A DNA stretch of 64,000 nucleotides, from NCBI GenBank assembly GCA_020024555.1, contig JAHHTQ010000005.1:1-64000 (forward strand), read 5' to 3'. How positions within the stretch are numbered: position 1 is the first letter of the stretch; every line of letters starts with the position of its first letter. The notes below the pieces were generated by a model. That model was not told the DNA's origin and ran no database searches. It saw only the letters and a program-made list of their open reading frames with translations. Made by a program: the position numbers and the translations under genes. Of the stretch, positions 18,122 to 26,118 are shown in pieces. This stretch comes from Angelakisella sp. (GTDB lineage Bacteria; Bacillota; Clostridia; Oscillospirales; Ruminococcaceae).

Positions 18122-18520
18122 ATGGATATTCGTAATGTTAATCGTTTTTCCATTCCTATAACCACAGGTAATATTAACTATAATACAAAAAATATAGATT
18201 GTAAGGCGGAACAGAATAAACAAAATATAAATTTTGGAGAAATGTTAAAAGCCAAACTTGCAAATAGTCCTGTGGAATTCTCGAAACATGCAACCGAAAG
18301 GGTTTTGGAAAGAAATTTGAATATTTCTGAAAAAGAAATGCAAAGATTATCAAAGGGTGTAGAAATAGCAAAAGAAAAGGGCTTAGACGATACACTTATA
18401 CTTATAGATAAGACTGCGTACATAGTCAGCGCAAAAAATCAAAAAGTAATAACAGCAGTAAACGGAAACGAACTGCACGGTAATGTATTCACAAATATAG
18501 ACGGAACAGTTATCATATAG
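18122..18520 (+). CDS. Conserved flagellar operon protein (TIGR02530-type)
   Basis: A 132-residue protein of the small family found between flgD and flgE in many Firmicutes. The recognisable core is FSKHATERVLERNLNIS, then a helix (EMQRLSKGVEIAKEKG) and ILIDKTAYIVSAKNQKVITAV. Function is not established; its place suggests a role in hook assembly. There is no signal peptide or membrane segment. It starts 21 nt after flgD, with GTGAGGAAAA as ribosome site. Confidence 0.87.
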   Translation: MDIRNVNRFSIPITTGNINYNTKNIDCKAEQNKQNINFGEMLKAKLANSPVEFSKHATERVLERNLNISEKEMQRLSKGVEIAKEKGLDDTLILIDKTAYIVSAKNQKVITAVNGNELHGNVFTNIDGTVII

Positions 18521-18622
18521 CCGGACCCATATGGGAAGTTATTTTTTTGCTTTGAATGACAGATGAGCAAAATATACTGTTTTTCTTTATATTTGAGTAA
18601 TTAAATTTAAGGAGTAAAAGCA

Positions 18623-20272
18623 ATGGTTAGATCAATGTATTCGGGTGTTTCCGGAATGAAAGCACAACAAGCGGCAATGGACGTTATAGGTAATAATATA
18701 GCAAACGTTCGTACATATGGTTTCAAAAGCAGTAGAACAACTTTTAAAGATGTTTATTATCAAAGATTGAACGGTGGTTCAAAAGCTACTGCAAACCGTG
18801 GTGGTACAAATACATCACAAGTAGGTTATGGTTCTCAACTTTCAACTATTGACGTTATGCAAAGTCAATCTTCGTTTACAATGACAGGTCGTTCAATGGA
18901 TATGGCGATTGCAGGTGAAGGTTTTTTCCAGGTACAAGACCCTGACGGAAATATTTTCTTTACACGCGCAGGACAACTAAACTTTGATGCGGAAGGTAAC
19001 CTTGTTGATTCAATGGGTAACTTCGTTTTGGGTGTATCTGGTGATCCACTTGGCAGAGAACCTTCTTCCGAGAGAATTACAGTAAACGTTCCTCCTGTTG
19101 ACCCGACAGCATCAAAAGTTGAAGAAACAATTAACGGTATTAAATTTACAATAAAATCAACCAATCCAACAAAAGACGGTAACTTGGGTATGTCATTTAT
19201 TGCTGACAGCGCTTTGCCTCTTGGTCAGGATCTTGATGTTGATTTGCTTGCAGGCGGTGGTATAATTGTTAAAATAAACCCTGCGGCGCAATTTAATGAC
19301 CTTTCAGATCTGTCAACAAAAATCAACGAGAAAATCAGACAGAAAAACGGTGGTAAAGATCACCCGGCAGGCGCATTTACAATCAGCGCCGATAAGCAAA
19401 TCGGAAAATTGACAGGTGAAGAAATCTGCGGTAAGAACTTCGCTGTAAAACCAGGTAAGGTTTCAGGTTCACTGACATCAGGTTTTTACGCTGGATTGTC
19501 AATAGATAAGCTTGGCGATGATTTTAAGGTAAATGACGGAGATACAGAAGCAAAAATAGATAATATGACTGTTGAATACGATGAAACAAATAAAGTATTT
19601 ACAGTAAAAATTGAAACTGATAATGCAGGTGACTTTGAAGGCAGAATACCAGAAAGCGCAACAGGTGCAGGTAAACTTTTACTATCGGGTACTAATGGTT
19701 CTATTGTATTAAATCACCCCGGATTTACAGCTATGCACGATAAATTTAAAGCAGATATGACCCCGAATACAACTGGTCCTTGGACTTCTAAGCCTACCCA
19801 TAATTTTACTGCGAGTGAAATTACATTCACATCTTCAACCCCTTCAAAAGATATAGGTCTCGGAAGTAAGACATTTAAACTTGCAGGCGGTACAGAGGGT
19901 GGCGTACAAGGTATCGAAGACTTAGACGGCATAATGGTGGGCGCTGACGGTATGATTGTGGCAAAACACCCTGTGCACGGTGAGATAGCTGTCGGACGTA
20001 TAGACCTTGTTACATTTGCAAACCCACAGGGTCTTGAACAAGCAGGTAATACATACTTTACCGCAGGCGCAAACAGCGGTGTTATGAACTTTGCGATTCC
20101 GGGTACTGATGGTTCAGGACAGATTGCAACAGGTTCGCTTGAACAATCAAATGTTGACTTGTCACAAGAATTTTCAGATATGATAACAACACAGAGAGCT
20201 TATCAGGCAAATTCACGTTTGATAACAGTTTCAGACACAATGCTTGAAGAACTTGTAAATCTAAAACGATAA
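18623..20272 (+). CDS. flgE: Flagellar hook protein FlgE
   Basis: The structural subunit of the hook. The 549 residues have the N-terminal rod/hook motif (GNNIANVRTYGFKSSRTTFKD) and the C-terminal helix (SQEFSDMITTQRAYQANSRLI). FlgE_D2-type repeats and a large, Gly/Thr/Lys-rich variable middle (about 160-420) lie between. It is about 150 residues longer than the enteric hook protein, the extra length being in the surface-exposed middle. An AAGGAGTAAAAG site precedes the ATG. A strong hairpin follows, ending the rod/hook part of the cluster. Confidence 0.95.
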   Translation: MVRSMYSGVSGMKAQQAAMDVIGNNIANVRTYGFKSSRTTFKDVYYQRLNGGSKATANRGGTNTSQVGYGSQLSTIDVMQSQSSFTMTGRSMDMAIAGEGFFQVQDPDGNIFFTRAGQLNFDAEGNLVDSMGNFVLGVSGDPLGREPSSERITVNVPPVDPTASKVEETINGIKFTIKSTNPTKDGNLGMSFIADSALPLGQDLDVDLLAGGGIIVKINPAAQFNDLSDLSTKINEKIRQKNGGKDHPAGAFTISADKQIGKLTGEEICGKNFAVKPGKVSGSLTSGFYAGLSIDKLGDDFKVNDGDTEAKIDNMTVEYDETNKVFTVKIETDNAGDFEGRIPESATGAGKLLLSGTNGSIVLNHPGFTAMHDKFKADMTPNTTGPWTSKPTHNFTASEITFTSSTPSKDIGLGSKTFKLAGGTEGGVQGIEDLDGIMVGADGMIVAKHPVHGEIAVGRIDLVTFANPQGLEQAGNTYFTAGANSGVMNFAIPGTDGSGQIATGSLEQSNVDLSQEFSDMITTQRAYQANSRLITVSDTMLEELVNLKR

Positions 20273-20305
20273 TTATTCAGTAATTTTTTTAACAAAATTT
20301 TATTA

Positions 20306-20337
20306 GCAGTGGCCTATATTTATAGATAGGTCACTGC
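20306..20337 (+). terminator. Hairpin after flgE, possible terminator
   Basis: GCAGTGGCCTAT (20306-20317) pairs with ATAGGTCACTGC (20326-20337), 12 bp with one G-U and an 8-nt loop. No U-run follows; the downstream bases are CATAGGTAAAAAAA. Its right arm is also the left end of a second, longer inverted repeat (20328-20474), so the two structures exclude each other. Confidence 0.55.
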
Positions 20338-20474
20338 CATAGGTAAAAAAATGTGAAAAATAAAAAAATTTTAAAAATATATGTACATTTATATGTTTTT
20401 TTTGTATAATGTATAATAATGAATAAAATACGATATTGTGGAAAAATATATTTTTTTCCCTATGGCAGTGACTT
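20328..20474. repeat. Inverted-repeat element before flbD (MITE-like or switchable leader)
   Basis: GTCACTGCCATAGG (20330-20343) is exactly complementary to 20459-20472. After one mismatch, pairing continues through seven A-T pairs (20345-20351 with 20451-20457) and a few more. The ends are thus about 22-bp near-perfect inverted repeats around a 90-bp A/T-rich core. The core contains TATAATGTATAATAATG-like -10 sequences (about 20404-20420). Total length is near 147 bp with no coding capacity. No clear target duplication is visible. Confidence 0.6.
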
Positions 20475-20506
20475 TAAAAATTTAATTGGGAGGATATAAG
20501 TAATAT

Positions 20507-20746
20507 ATGATACAGCTGACAAAACTAAACGGAACTGAGTTTACTTTGAATTCAGACCTAATAGAAACAATTTATGAAAATCCGGACACAACAATCCGTT
20601 TAACAAACGGTCCGATTTACATCGTAAAAGAAACAAGAGACGAAATAACGCAAAAGACAATTAAATATCATCAAGAGATATTTAAAAATCTTATTACTAC
20701 CGGAATGAGAAATCCGAATAATGAAGAAAATAATATATTGGAATAA
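20507..20746 (+). CDS. flbD: FlbD family flagellar protein
   Basis: A 79-residue protein of the small FlbD family found before motA in Firmicutes and spirochaetes. The core reads MIQLTKLNGTEFTLNSDLIE and then ETIYENPDTTIRLTNG, typical of the family. Its biochemical role is unknown; deletion in relatives affects motility. Note this is not the Caulobacter transcription factor of the same name. GGGAGGAT gives a strong site. It starts a run into motA and follows an unusual inverted-repeat leader. Confidence 0.88.
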   Translation: MIQLTKLNGTEFTLNSDLIETIYENPDTTIRLTNGPIYIVKETRDEITQKTIKYHQEIFKNLITTGMRNPNNEENNILE

Positions 20747-20791
20747 TGACTAATTTATTATAAAGTATATAGGTAAAGGAAGTTTGATGCT

Positions 20792-21601
20792 ATGGATATT
20801 TTTACCGTCCTTGGTTGGATATTTGGTATATTTTTGATATTTTTCGGTATTGTTTTCGATAGTAAAACAGGTAATTGGTTGGTGGGAAATTTATGGCAGT
20901 TTTGGGATCCGCCAAGTGTGGCTATTACTATCGGCGGTACTATTGCAGGCCTTATGATAGCCTTTCCGGGAAGATCGTTTGCAAAGTTGGGTAAACACTT
21001 AAAAATTTGTTTGTTTCCGACAAAATACAATCCGAACGAATACATAGACCAAATTGTTGACTTTGCGAAAGAAGCAAGAATGAAAGGTTTGCTGTCATTG
21101 GAAGACAAGCTGAGTGAAACAAAAGATAAGTTTTTGCAATCGAGTCTTATGCTGGTTGTTGACTCAGTCGATCCTGAAAAAGTACATAATTTGTTGCAGG
21201 CAGAGCTTGAACATCTTGATGACAGGCACGCGCAAGACAGAGAGTTTTACAATAAGGGCGCGGCTTTTGCTCCTGGTTTTGGTATGATTGGTACGCTTAT
21301 CGGTCTGGTTAATATGCTTGCAAACCTGAATGACCCCGACCTTATCGCTCCGTCAATGGCGGTTGCGCTACTTACCACATTGTACGGTAGTCTTATTGCG
21401 AACCTGTACTTTACACCGGTTGCCAATAAGCTGAAAATTCGCCACGAAGAAGAATACTTGTGTAAAGTTCTTATTTGTGAGGGCGTAGAGGCTATACAGG
21501 CAGGTGAAAACCCTAACTTTATACGAGAGAAACTCGAAAAATTGGTTATTCAATCGAAAAAGGGTAAGGGTAAAAAGTCCGAAAATTCGTCAGGTGAATA
21601 A
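20792..21601 (+). CDS. motA: Flagellar stator protein MotA
   Basis: MotA forms the pentameric ring of the stator ion channel and pushes on FliG. Four transmembrane helices are visible in the 269 residues (about 5-25, 35-55, 150-170, 185-205). A cytoplasmic loop with charged residues lies between helices 2 and 3. GFGMIGTLIGLVNMLANLNDPDLIAPSMAVALLTTLYGSLIANL is the conserved pore region in two halves. It pairs with motB 47 nt downstream. The coupling ion (H+ or Na+) cannot be decided from this alone. Confidence 0.95.
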   Translation: MDIFTVLGWIFGIFLIFFGIVFDSKTGNWLVGNLWQFWDPPSVAITIGGTIAGLMIAFPGRSFAKLGKHLKICLFPTKYNPNEYIDQIVDFAKEARMKGLLSLEDKLSETKDKFLQSSLMLVVDSVDPEKVHNLLQAELEHLDDRHAQDREFYNKGAAFAPGFGMIGTLIGLVNMLANLNDPDLIAPSMAVALLTTLYGSLIANLYFTPVANKLKIRHEEEYLCKVLICEGVEAIQAGENPNFIREKLEKLVIQSKKGKGKKSENSSGE

Positions 21602-21648
21602 TAAGAAAATGATAGTTTTTAAAAATAGAGCAAAAGGTGGTGTGATAT

Positions 21649-22599
21649 ATGGCTAAAAAGCAGAGAGAAGAAAGTGGTGGCTATAACTTTATGGACACCT
21701 ATGGCGATATGATGACATTGTTACTTACCTTCTTTGTTTTGCTTTTTTCAATGTCATCTGTTGAACAAGAAAAATTTGAACTTTTGGTTAGAGCTTTTAC
21801 AGCGAGAGGCGATGAAACCAGCCAAATAGTACTAACCCCTGACGGAGATGGTAATGATATAGGCGCAAATCATGGTCAAGGAAGTTCAACATCGGAAAGC
21901 GAGATAGACTTGGCTACATCTATGCCGGAAACCCTTGATGAGCTGTTTGAATATCTGAAAGCTTATGCCGCACAACACGAAATGTCTAATAGTATCAGTA
22001 TTGAAAAAACTGGTAAAAATACAATTTTTATAAGATTTGAAGATAATATATTTTTCTTGCCTGACAGTGATATAATAAAAAATACTTCAACAGATATTTT
22101 GGATTTTATGGGTAAATGTCTTAAAAATATTGAAGATAAACTTATGCTTGTAAGAATCAGCGGTCATACTGCTGATCCCGGTATAGCGAATTATCAGGTA
22201 TCAGACAGAATGTTGAGTACAAACAGAGCTAATGCAGTTTTGATGTATTTTGAAGATAAATATAATTTTGACAGCAAGAAATTGGTTGCCAGTGGATATG
22301 GTAAAAATTATCCTATCGCAGACAACAGCACACCCGAAGGAAGAAGCAAAAACAGACGGGTAGAAATGTTTATTATAGGTAATGATGCGGATTTGACTTC
22401 ACAAGAAGAATTATATGGAATACTTGAAAATGCTTTGAAGTTACCTGTAAACCATGAAAATCAATCAGGAGAAGGTGAGGTTGTCGAAGTTGAACCGAGT
22501 ACAACTGAGCCAAAAGACAATCAAGATATAATAAAGGATTTTGAGACAGTACCTGATTCCGTTCTTAACAGGCAAAATGAAGGTGAAAATGCTTCTTAA
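21649..22599 (+). CDS. motB: Flagellar stator protein MotB
   Basis: MotB is the stator channel partner that anchors to peptidoglycan. A single N-terminal transmembrane helix carries the essential Asp in TYGDMMTLLLTFFVLLFSM. The OmpA-like domain occupies about 130-250 (ISGHTADPG, NRANAVLMYF, GYGKNYPIADNSTPEGRSKNRRVE). A Glu/Pro/Thr-rich tail of about 60 residues follows and is not needed for the fold. There are 316 residues in all. AGGTGGTG precedes the ATG. FliL, which often follows MotB, is absent here. Confidence 0.96.
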   Translation: MAKKQREESGGYNFMDTYGDMMTLLLTFFVLLFSMSSVEQEKFELLVRAFTARGDETSQIVLTPDGDGNDIGANHGQGSSTSESEIDLATSMPETLDELFEYLKAYAAQHEMSNSISIEKTGKNTIFIRFEDNIFFLPDSDIIKNTSTDILDFMGKCLKNIEDKLMLVRISGHTADPGIANYQVSDRMLSTNRANAVLMYFEDKYNFDSKKLVASGYGKNYPIADNSTPEGRSKNRRVEMFIIGNDADLTSQEELYGILENALKLPVNHENQSGEGEVVEVEPSTTEPKDNQDIIKDFETVPDSVLNRQNEGENAS

Positions 22600-22759
22600 A
22601 CAGCAAAATAATAATTTATACCAAATAAATTATATTATACTTAAAAAAACAGTAAAGTAATATTACAAAAGTATTTTGGGCTATCGTCCGAATGTTTAAT
22701 GAATTTTGGGCGTTGCCCTTATTGATGTAATTTTATATAAAGGAAAAGGGGGGATACCA
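22600..22759. other. Intergenic region motB-fliM, place where fliL is usually found
   Basis: No ORF of credible size lies in these 160 bp. Two small G/C-containing hairpins occur in a row, each preceded by TTTTGG: GGGCTATCGTCC (about 22678-22690) and GGGCGTTGCCC (about 22708-22718). They are the only G/C-rich spots in a very A/T-rich spacer. No U-run follows either one. Confidence 0.5.
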
Positions 22760-23752
22760 TTGGCGGATATATTATCCCAATCGCAGATTGATGCTTTGTT
22801 AAAAAACATTGGCAATAGTGGTATCGAGGAAGAAGTAAAAAATGAAGAACCTAAGATAAAAAGTTATGACTTTCGTTCTCCAAAGAAGTTTACAAAAGAA
22901 CAATTAAGAATAATGGACAGCTTGCATGAAAACTTCGGACGTTTGCTATCTTCATATTTATCCGGTGTTTTGCGTTCATCTTGTAGTATAGAAGTGTTGC
23001 AAATAGAAGAATATCGTTATTATGAATTTAATAATGCTCTTCCGGATAACGCACTGATTAGTTTAGTTGATATTATTCCTAAAAATAAAAATGTAAGTAC
23101 AGCAACTATGCTTATGGATATAAGTCCACAAATTGCTTATTATATGATAGATAGATTGCTTGGCGGTTCAGGTGAGCCGGTACAAATAAATCGTGATTTT
23201 TCTGAAATAGAAGTTGCGATTATGACACATGAATCCAGAAAAATGGTTAGATACTTGGAAGAGGCATGGAAAGATTATATGGATAACGAATGCCACTTGA
23301 CAAGCGTAGAGACAAACAGCAGATTAATTCAAATTTACTCTCCTGAGGATATAGTCGTTGTTGTTGCATTAAAAGTAAAGATTGAAAAAGTCGAAGGCGC
23401 AATATCAATATGTATTCCGGGTATGGGTCTGGAAGAAATGATGGCTGATTTTGTATCTAAATATGGCAGAGTGACACAAAGACTCACCAATGAAACAAAA
23501 GAATCTGTACGTCAGCAATTAATAAAGAGAGCTGTCAACAATTCAAGTTTAAAAATGGTAGCAACTTTGAATGATGTTAAATTAAACCTTAGCGATATAC
23601 TGAATTTGCAAGTAAATGATGTAATACCGCTAAATAAAAGTATAGATTCTGATATTACTGTTAAAGTGGATTCTGTACCATGGTTTAGCGCAAAACTCGG
23701 TGAAGTTAAAGATAGCAAAGCCGTTAAATTAACAGGGATAGCTAAAAGATAA
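22760..23752 (+). CDS. fliM: Flagellar motor switch protein FliM
   Basis: FliM binds phosphorylated CheY and controls rotation sense. It has 330 residues. The N-terminal LADILSQSQIDALLKN is the CheY-binding peptide conserved across FliM. The middle CheC-like domain has MDSLHENFGRLLSSYLSGVLR. The C-terminal surface-presentation domain (VNDVIPLNKSID, then WFSAKLGEV) contacts FliN/FliY. The start is TTG 22760, six nt after AAGGGGGGA. The 18 codons before it are non-conserved and lack a ribosome site. Confidence 0.95.
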   Translation: MADILSQSQIDALLKNIGNSGIEEEVKNEEPKIKSYDFRSPKKFTKEQLRIMDSLHENFGRLLSSYLSGVLRSSCSIEVLQIEEYRYYEFNNALPDNALISLVDIIPKNKNVSTATMLMDISPQIAYYMIDRLLGGSGEPVQINRDFSEIEVAIMTHESRKMVRYLEEAWKDYMDNECHLTSVETNSRLIQIYSPEDIVVVVALKVKIEKVEGAISICIPGMGLEEMMADFVSKYGRVTQRLTNETKESVRQQLIKRAVNNSSLKMVATLNDVKLNLSDILNLQVNDVIPLNKSIDSDITVKVDSVPWFSAKLGEVKDSKAVKLTGIAKR

Positions 23753-23776
23753 TCTTGTATGAAAAGGGGAAAGAAT

Positions 23777-25066
23777 ATGAGTATGAAACTTACTCCAATA
23801 GAAGTTGATGCTATCGGAGAGGTAATGAATATAAGCATGGGTGCTGCGGCTACTGCCATTTCATCTATGCTTGATAAACAGGTTATCATTACCATACCAG
23901 AAGTTGAAGTTTTAAACGTGGCGGATATAGATTATAGAGAGTTGGAACCGGCATTATTGGTTAAAATAGTTTATACAGAAGGTATAAGCGGTTCTAATGT
24001 AATGGTATTTAGCCAGCGGGATATGCAGCTTATACTAAATCAACTAATGGGTATTGATGAGCCACCGGTTGATGATTTCGTTTTTGATGATTTGAGTATG
24101 AGCGCTGCTTGTGAAATTATGAATCAGATGATGGGTTCATCTGCGACAGCTCTGTCAAACTTCTTGGAATATCCGATAAATATAAGCACACCGACAGCTG
24201 AAATAATGAAGGACAGAGATGTATTTAAAAATGCTATTGGTCTTACGGAAGAAACAGATATAGTTAGTATAACTTTCAAAATTAAAATCGGTAATATAAT
24301 GGATAGTGAGTTTATAAGTGTTATGGGCTGTGAACTTGCCAAAGAAATAATAACAAGATTTTTGAAAGAACCTGAAAAAGAATCAGCTATATCAAAAGAT
24401 ACTTCTGCTGCACAAAGTATGCCGACGATGGAAGTGTCTCAGCCTGAACAGCAACCTGTAAATCAATCACAACAAATGGCAGGACAACAACCGACAATGC
24501 CTCAACAACCAATGATGGAGATGAACCAACAACCAATGATGAATCAACAACAAATGATTGGTCAGCCACAAATGATGAGCCAACAACCAATGATGAATCA
24601 GCCACCGCAGATGATGGGACAGATGGGTGAACAACAAGGTTACTATCCACCTTATCCACCAAATCCTTATTACCCATATCCGCCTTATGGTATGCCGATG
24701 ATGAATCAACCGCAAATGCAATCACAGATGACTGTTATGAATCCGCAATTTCCTGATTTTTCACATACTGTTCCACAAGGCGCGCCTATGATGAACGGAA
24801 ATATGGGACTTATAATGAATGTTCCGCTTGCGGTTACTGTCGAGATAGGTTCGGCAAAACGTAAAATCAAAGATATTTTGGATTTCAATCAGGGAACGGT
24901 TATAGAACTTGACAAGCAAGCCGGTTCGCCTGTTGATATAATAGTAAATGGACAACTTTTTGCAAAAGGAGACGTTGTTGTCCTTGACGATAACTTTGGT
25001 GTACGTATAACGGAAATTATAGGTACAAAAGAGTTGTTGGATTCCTTGGAAAAGGGAACAAATTAA
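23777..25066 (+). CDS. fliY: Flagellar switch/CheY-P phosphatase FliY, with Met/Gln/Pro-rich linker
   Basis: FliY combines a CheC-like phosphatase with a FliN switch domain. In 429 residues, the CheC-like part (1-205) has two phosphatase helices, IGEVMNISMGAAATAISSM and CEIMNQMMGSSATALSNF. In each, the Glu/Asn pair that attacks CheY-P is kept. Residues about 215-340 are low-complexity with repeats of the type QQPMMNQ, then PPYPPNPYYPYPP. The C-terminal FliN domain is LAVTVEIGSAKRKIKDIL, SPVDIIVNGQLFAKGDVV, RITEII. ATG 23777 follows AAAAGGGGA; the earlier ATG at 23759 precedes that site and is rejected. Confidence 0.95.
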   Translation: MSMKLTPIEVDAIGEVMNISMGAAATAISSMLDKQVIITIPEVEVLNVADIDYRELEPALLVKIVYTEGISGSNVMVFSQRDMQLILNQLMGIDEPPVDDFVFDDLSMSAACEIMNQMMGSSATALSNFLEYPINISTPTAEIMKDRDVFKNAIGLTEETDIVSITFKIKIGNIMDSEFISVMGCELAKEIITRFLKEPEKESAISKDTSAAQSMPTMEVSQPEQQPVNQSQQMAGQQPTMPQQPMMEMNQQPMMNQQQMIGQPQMMSQQPMMNQPPQMMGQMGEQQGYYPPYPPNPYYPYPPYGMPMMNQPQMQSQMTVMNPQFPDFSHTVPQGAPMMNGNMGLIMNVPLAVTVEIGSAKRKIKDILDFNQGTVIELDKQAGSPVDIIVNGQLFAKGDVVVLDDNFGVRITEIIGTKELLDSLEKGTN

Positions 25067-25128
25067 TTAAAAGCTAACTAAATTATTAAAAAAAGAATTA
25101 TTTTATTTTATTTTAAAGGAGAATTTAT

Positions 25129-25491
25129 ATGGACAAAAAGATTTTAGTAGTAGATGATGCGGCTTTTATGCGAATGATGATTAAGAATGCGTTATCGGGT
25201 GAAGGTTACACAAATATTATTGAAGCTTCTGACGGAAAAATTGCTGTTGAAACATATCAAACAGAAAAACCAGACCTTGTTATTATGGATATTACAATGC
25301 CTAATATGGACGGCTTACAAGCGCTACAAGCTATAAAGGCCGCTGACCCTTCGTCAAAAATTGTTATGTGTTCAGCTATGGGTCAAGAGGCTATGGTTGT
25401 TGATGCTATACGTTTTGGTGCTTTGGACTTCATCGTTAAACCATTTAAGCCGGAAAGAATATTGCAAACAGTAGCAAAAGTATTGGCTTAA
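25129..25491 (+). CDS. cheY: Chemotaxis response regulator CheY
   Basis: A 120-residue single receiver domain. Asp residues DDAAFM at 8-9, the phospho-acceptor Asp in VIMDITMPNMDG (about 53), the signal Ser/Thr in VMCSAMGQ and Lys in IVKPFKP are all in place. CheY-P binds FliM and FliY, the two genes just upstream, and is cleared by FliY and CheC. AAAGGAG fits the ATG. A long structured spacer follows before fliO. Confidence 0.96.
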   Translation: MDKKILVVDDAAFMRMMIKNALSGEGYTNIIEASDGKIAVETYQTEKPDLVIMDITMPNMDGLQALQAIKAADPSSKIVMCSAMGQEAMVVDAIRFGALDFIVKPFKPERILQTVAKVLA

Positions 25492-25530
25492 TTTTTATTT
25501 GATAAAATAATTAATATTTATGTTAGAAAT

Positions 25531-25595
25531 ATATACCCATAGACAAATATATGGAGAGAAAATGGTTTTTCTCCATATATGCGATGAGGGTATAT
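25531..25595 (+). other. Nested inverted repeats between cheY and fliO
   Basis: The outer arms ATATACCC (25531-25538) and GGGTATAT (25588-25595) enclose an inner hairpin. That hairpin is ATATATGGAGA (25547-25557) with TCTCCATATAT (25570-25580); its loop adds further A-T pairs. Only GTTTTAAT follows, so termination would be weak. The inner loop side contains GGAG-like sequence but no ORF. It is the largest structure inside the cluster. Confidence 0.6.
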
Positions 25596-25737
25596 GTTTT
25601 AATATGATGTAACACCACACAATTAACACTTATAAATTCAGATATAATTTGCGTTATATTAATTAAATATATTATCTGTAATTATGCGGTATTATCTAAG
25701 TGATTATTTTATTTTTTTCGCAAATGGAGGATATTTG

Positions 25738-26118
25738 ATGAATGACAGCAGTACAATGAGTTTTCTTACACTACTATGGACATTGATTTGTCTTATACTC
25801 ATATTGTTTTTAGCGTATTTTTCCGTAAAGCTGCTCGCAAAAAAACAACGGATAAGTGGTGCGGGAAAGTTAATAAAGGTGCTTGATCAAGTAAGTATCG
25901 GACAAGATAAAGTTCTTGTTGTAGTAAAAGTAGCTGATAAAACTATGCTTATAGCTATGTCGTCAAATACCGTAACTAAGGTTTGTGAATTGGATAATGA
26001 TTATTGCGAAAAGTTTATATTACAAAATCCGGTAATGCCGTTTTCCGAAGTCCTTAAATCAGCATTTAATAAAACCAAAAATGACGATAAAAACAATAAA
26101 GGAGACGGAAAAGTGTGA
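25738..26118 (+). CDS. fliO: Flagellar biosynthesis protein FliO
   Basis: FliO is a small membrane protein that helps FliP assemble in the export gate. It has 126 residues. One transmembrane helix at about 9-31 (LTLLWTLICLILILFLAYFSV) is followed by the FliO/FliZ cytoplasmic domain (LLAKKQR, then KVLDQVSIGQDKVLVVVKV). A charged tail ends in DDKNNKGDGKV. ATG 25738 follows TGGAGGAT; codons upstream to 25684 are open but not conserved. Its stop overlaps the fliP GTG. Confidence 0.9.
   Translation: MNDSSTMSFLTLLWTLICLILILFLAYFSVKLLAKKQRISGAGKLIKVLDQVSIGQDKVLVVVKVADKTMLIAMSSNTVTKVCELDNDYCEKFILQNPVMPFSEVLKSAFNKTKNDDKNNKGDGKV

Noticed and set aside
24387-24725. Tandem repeats with a possible CRISPR-like look, and minus-strand ORFs over them
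   Set aside because: The units are imperfect, contiguous and in frame with FliY, coding for the Met/Gln/Pro linker. There are no spacers and no cas genes.
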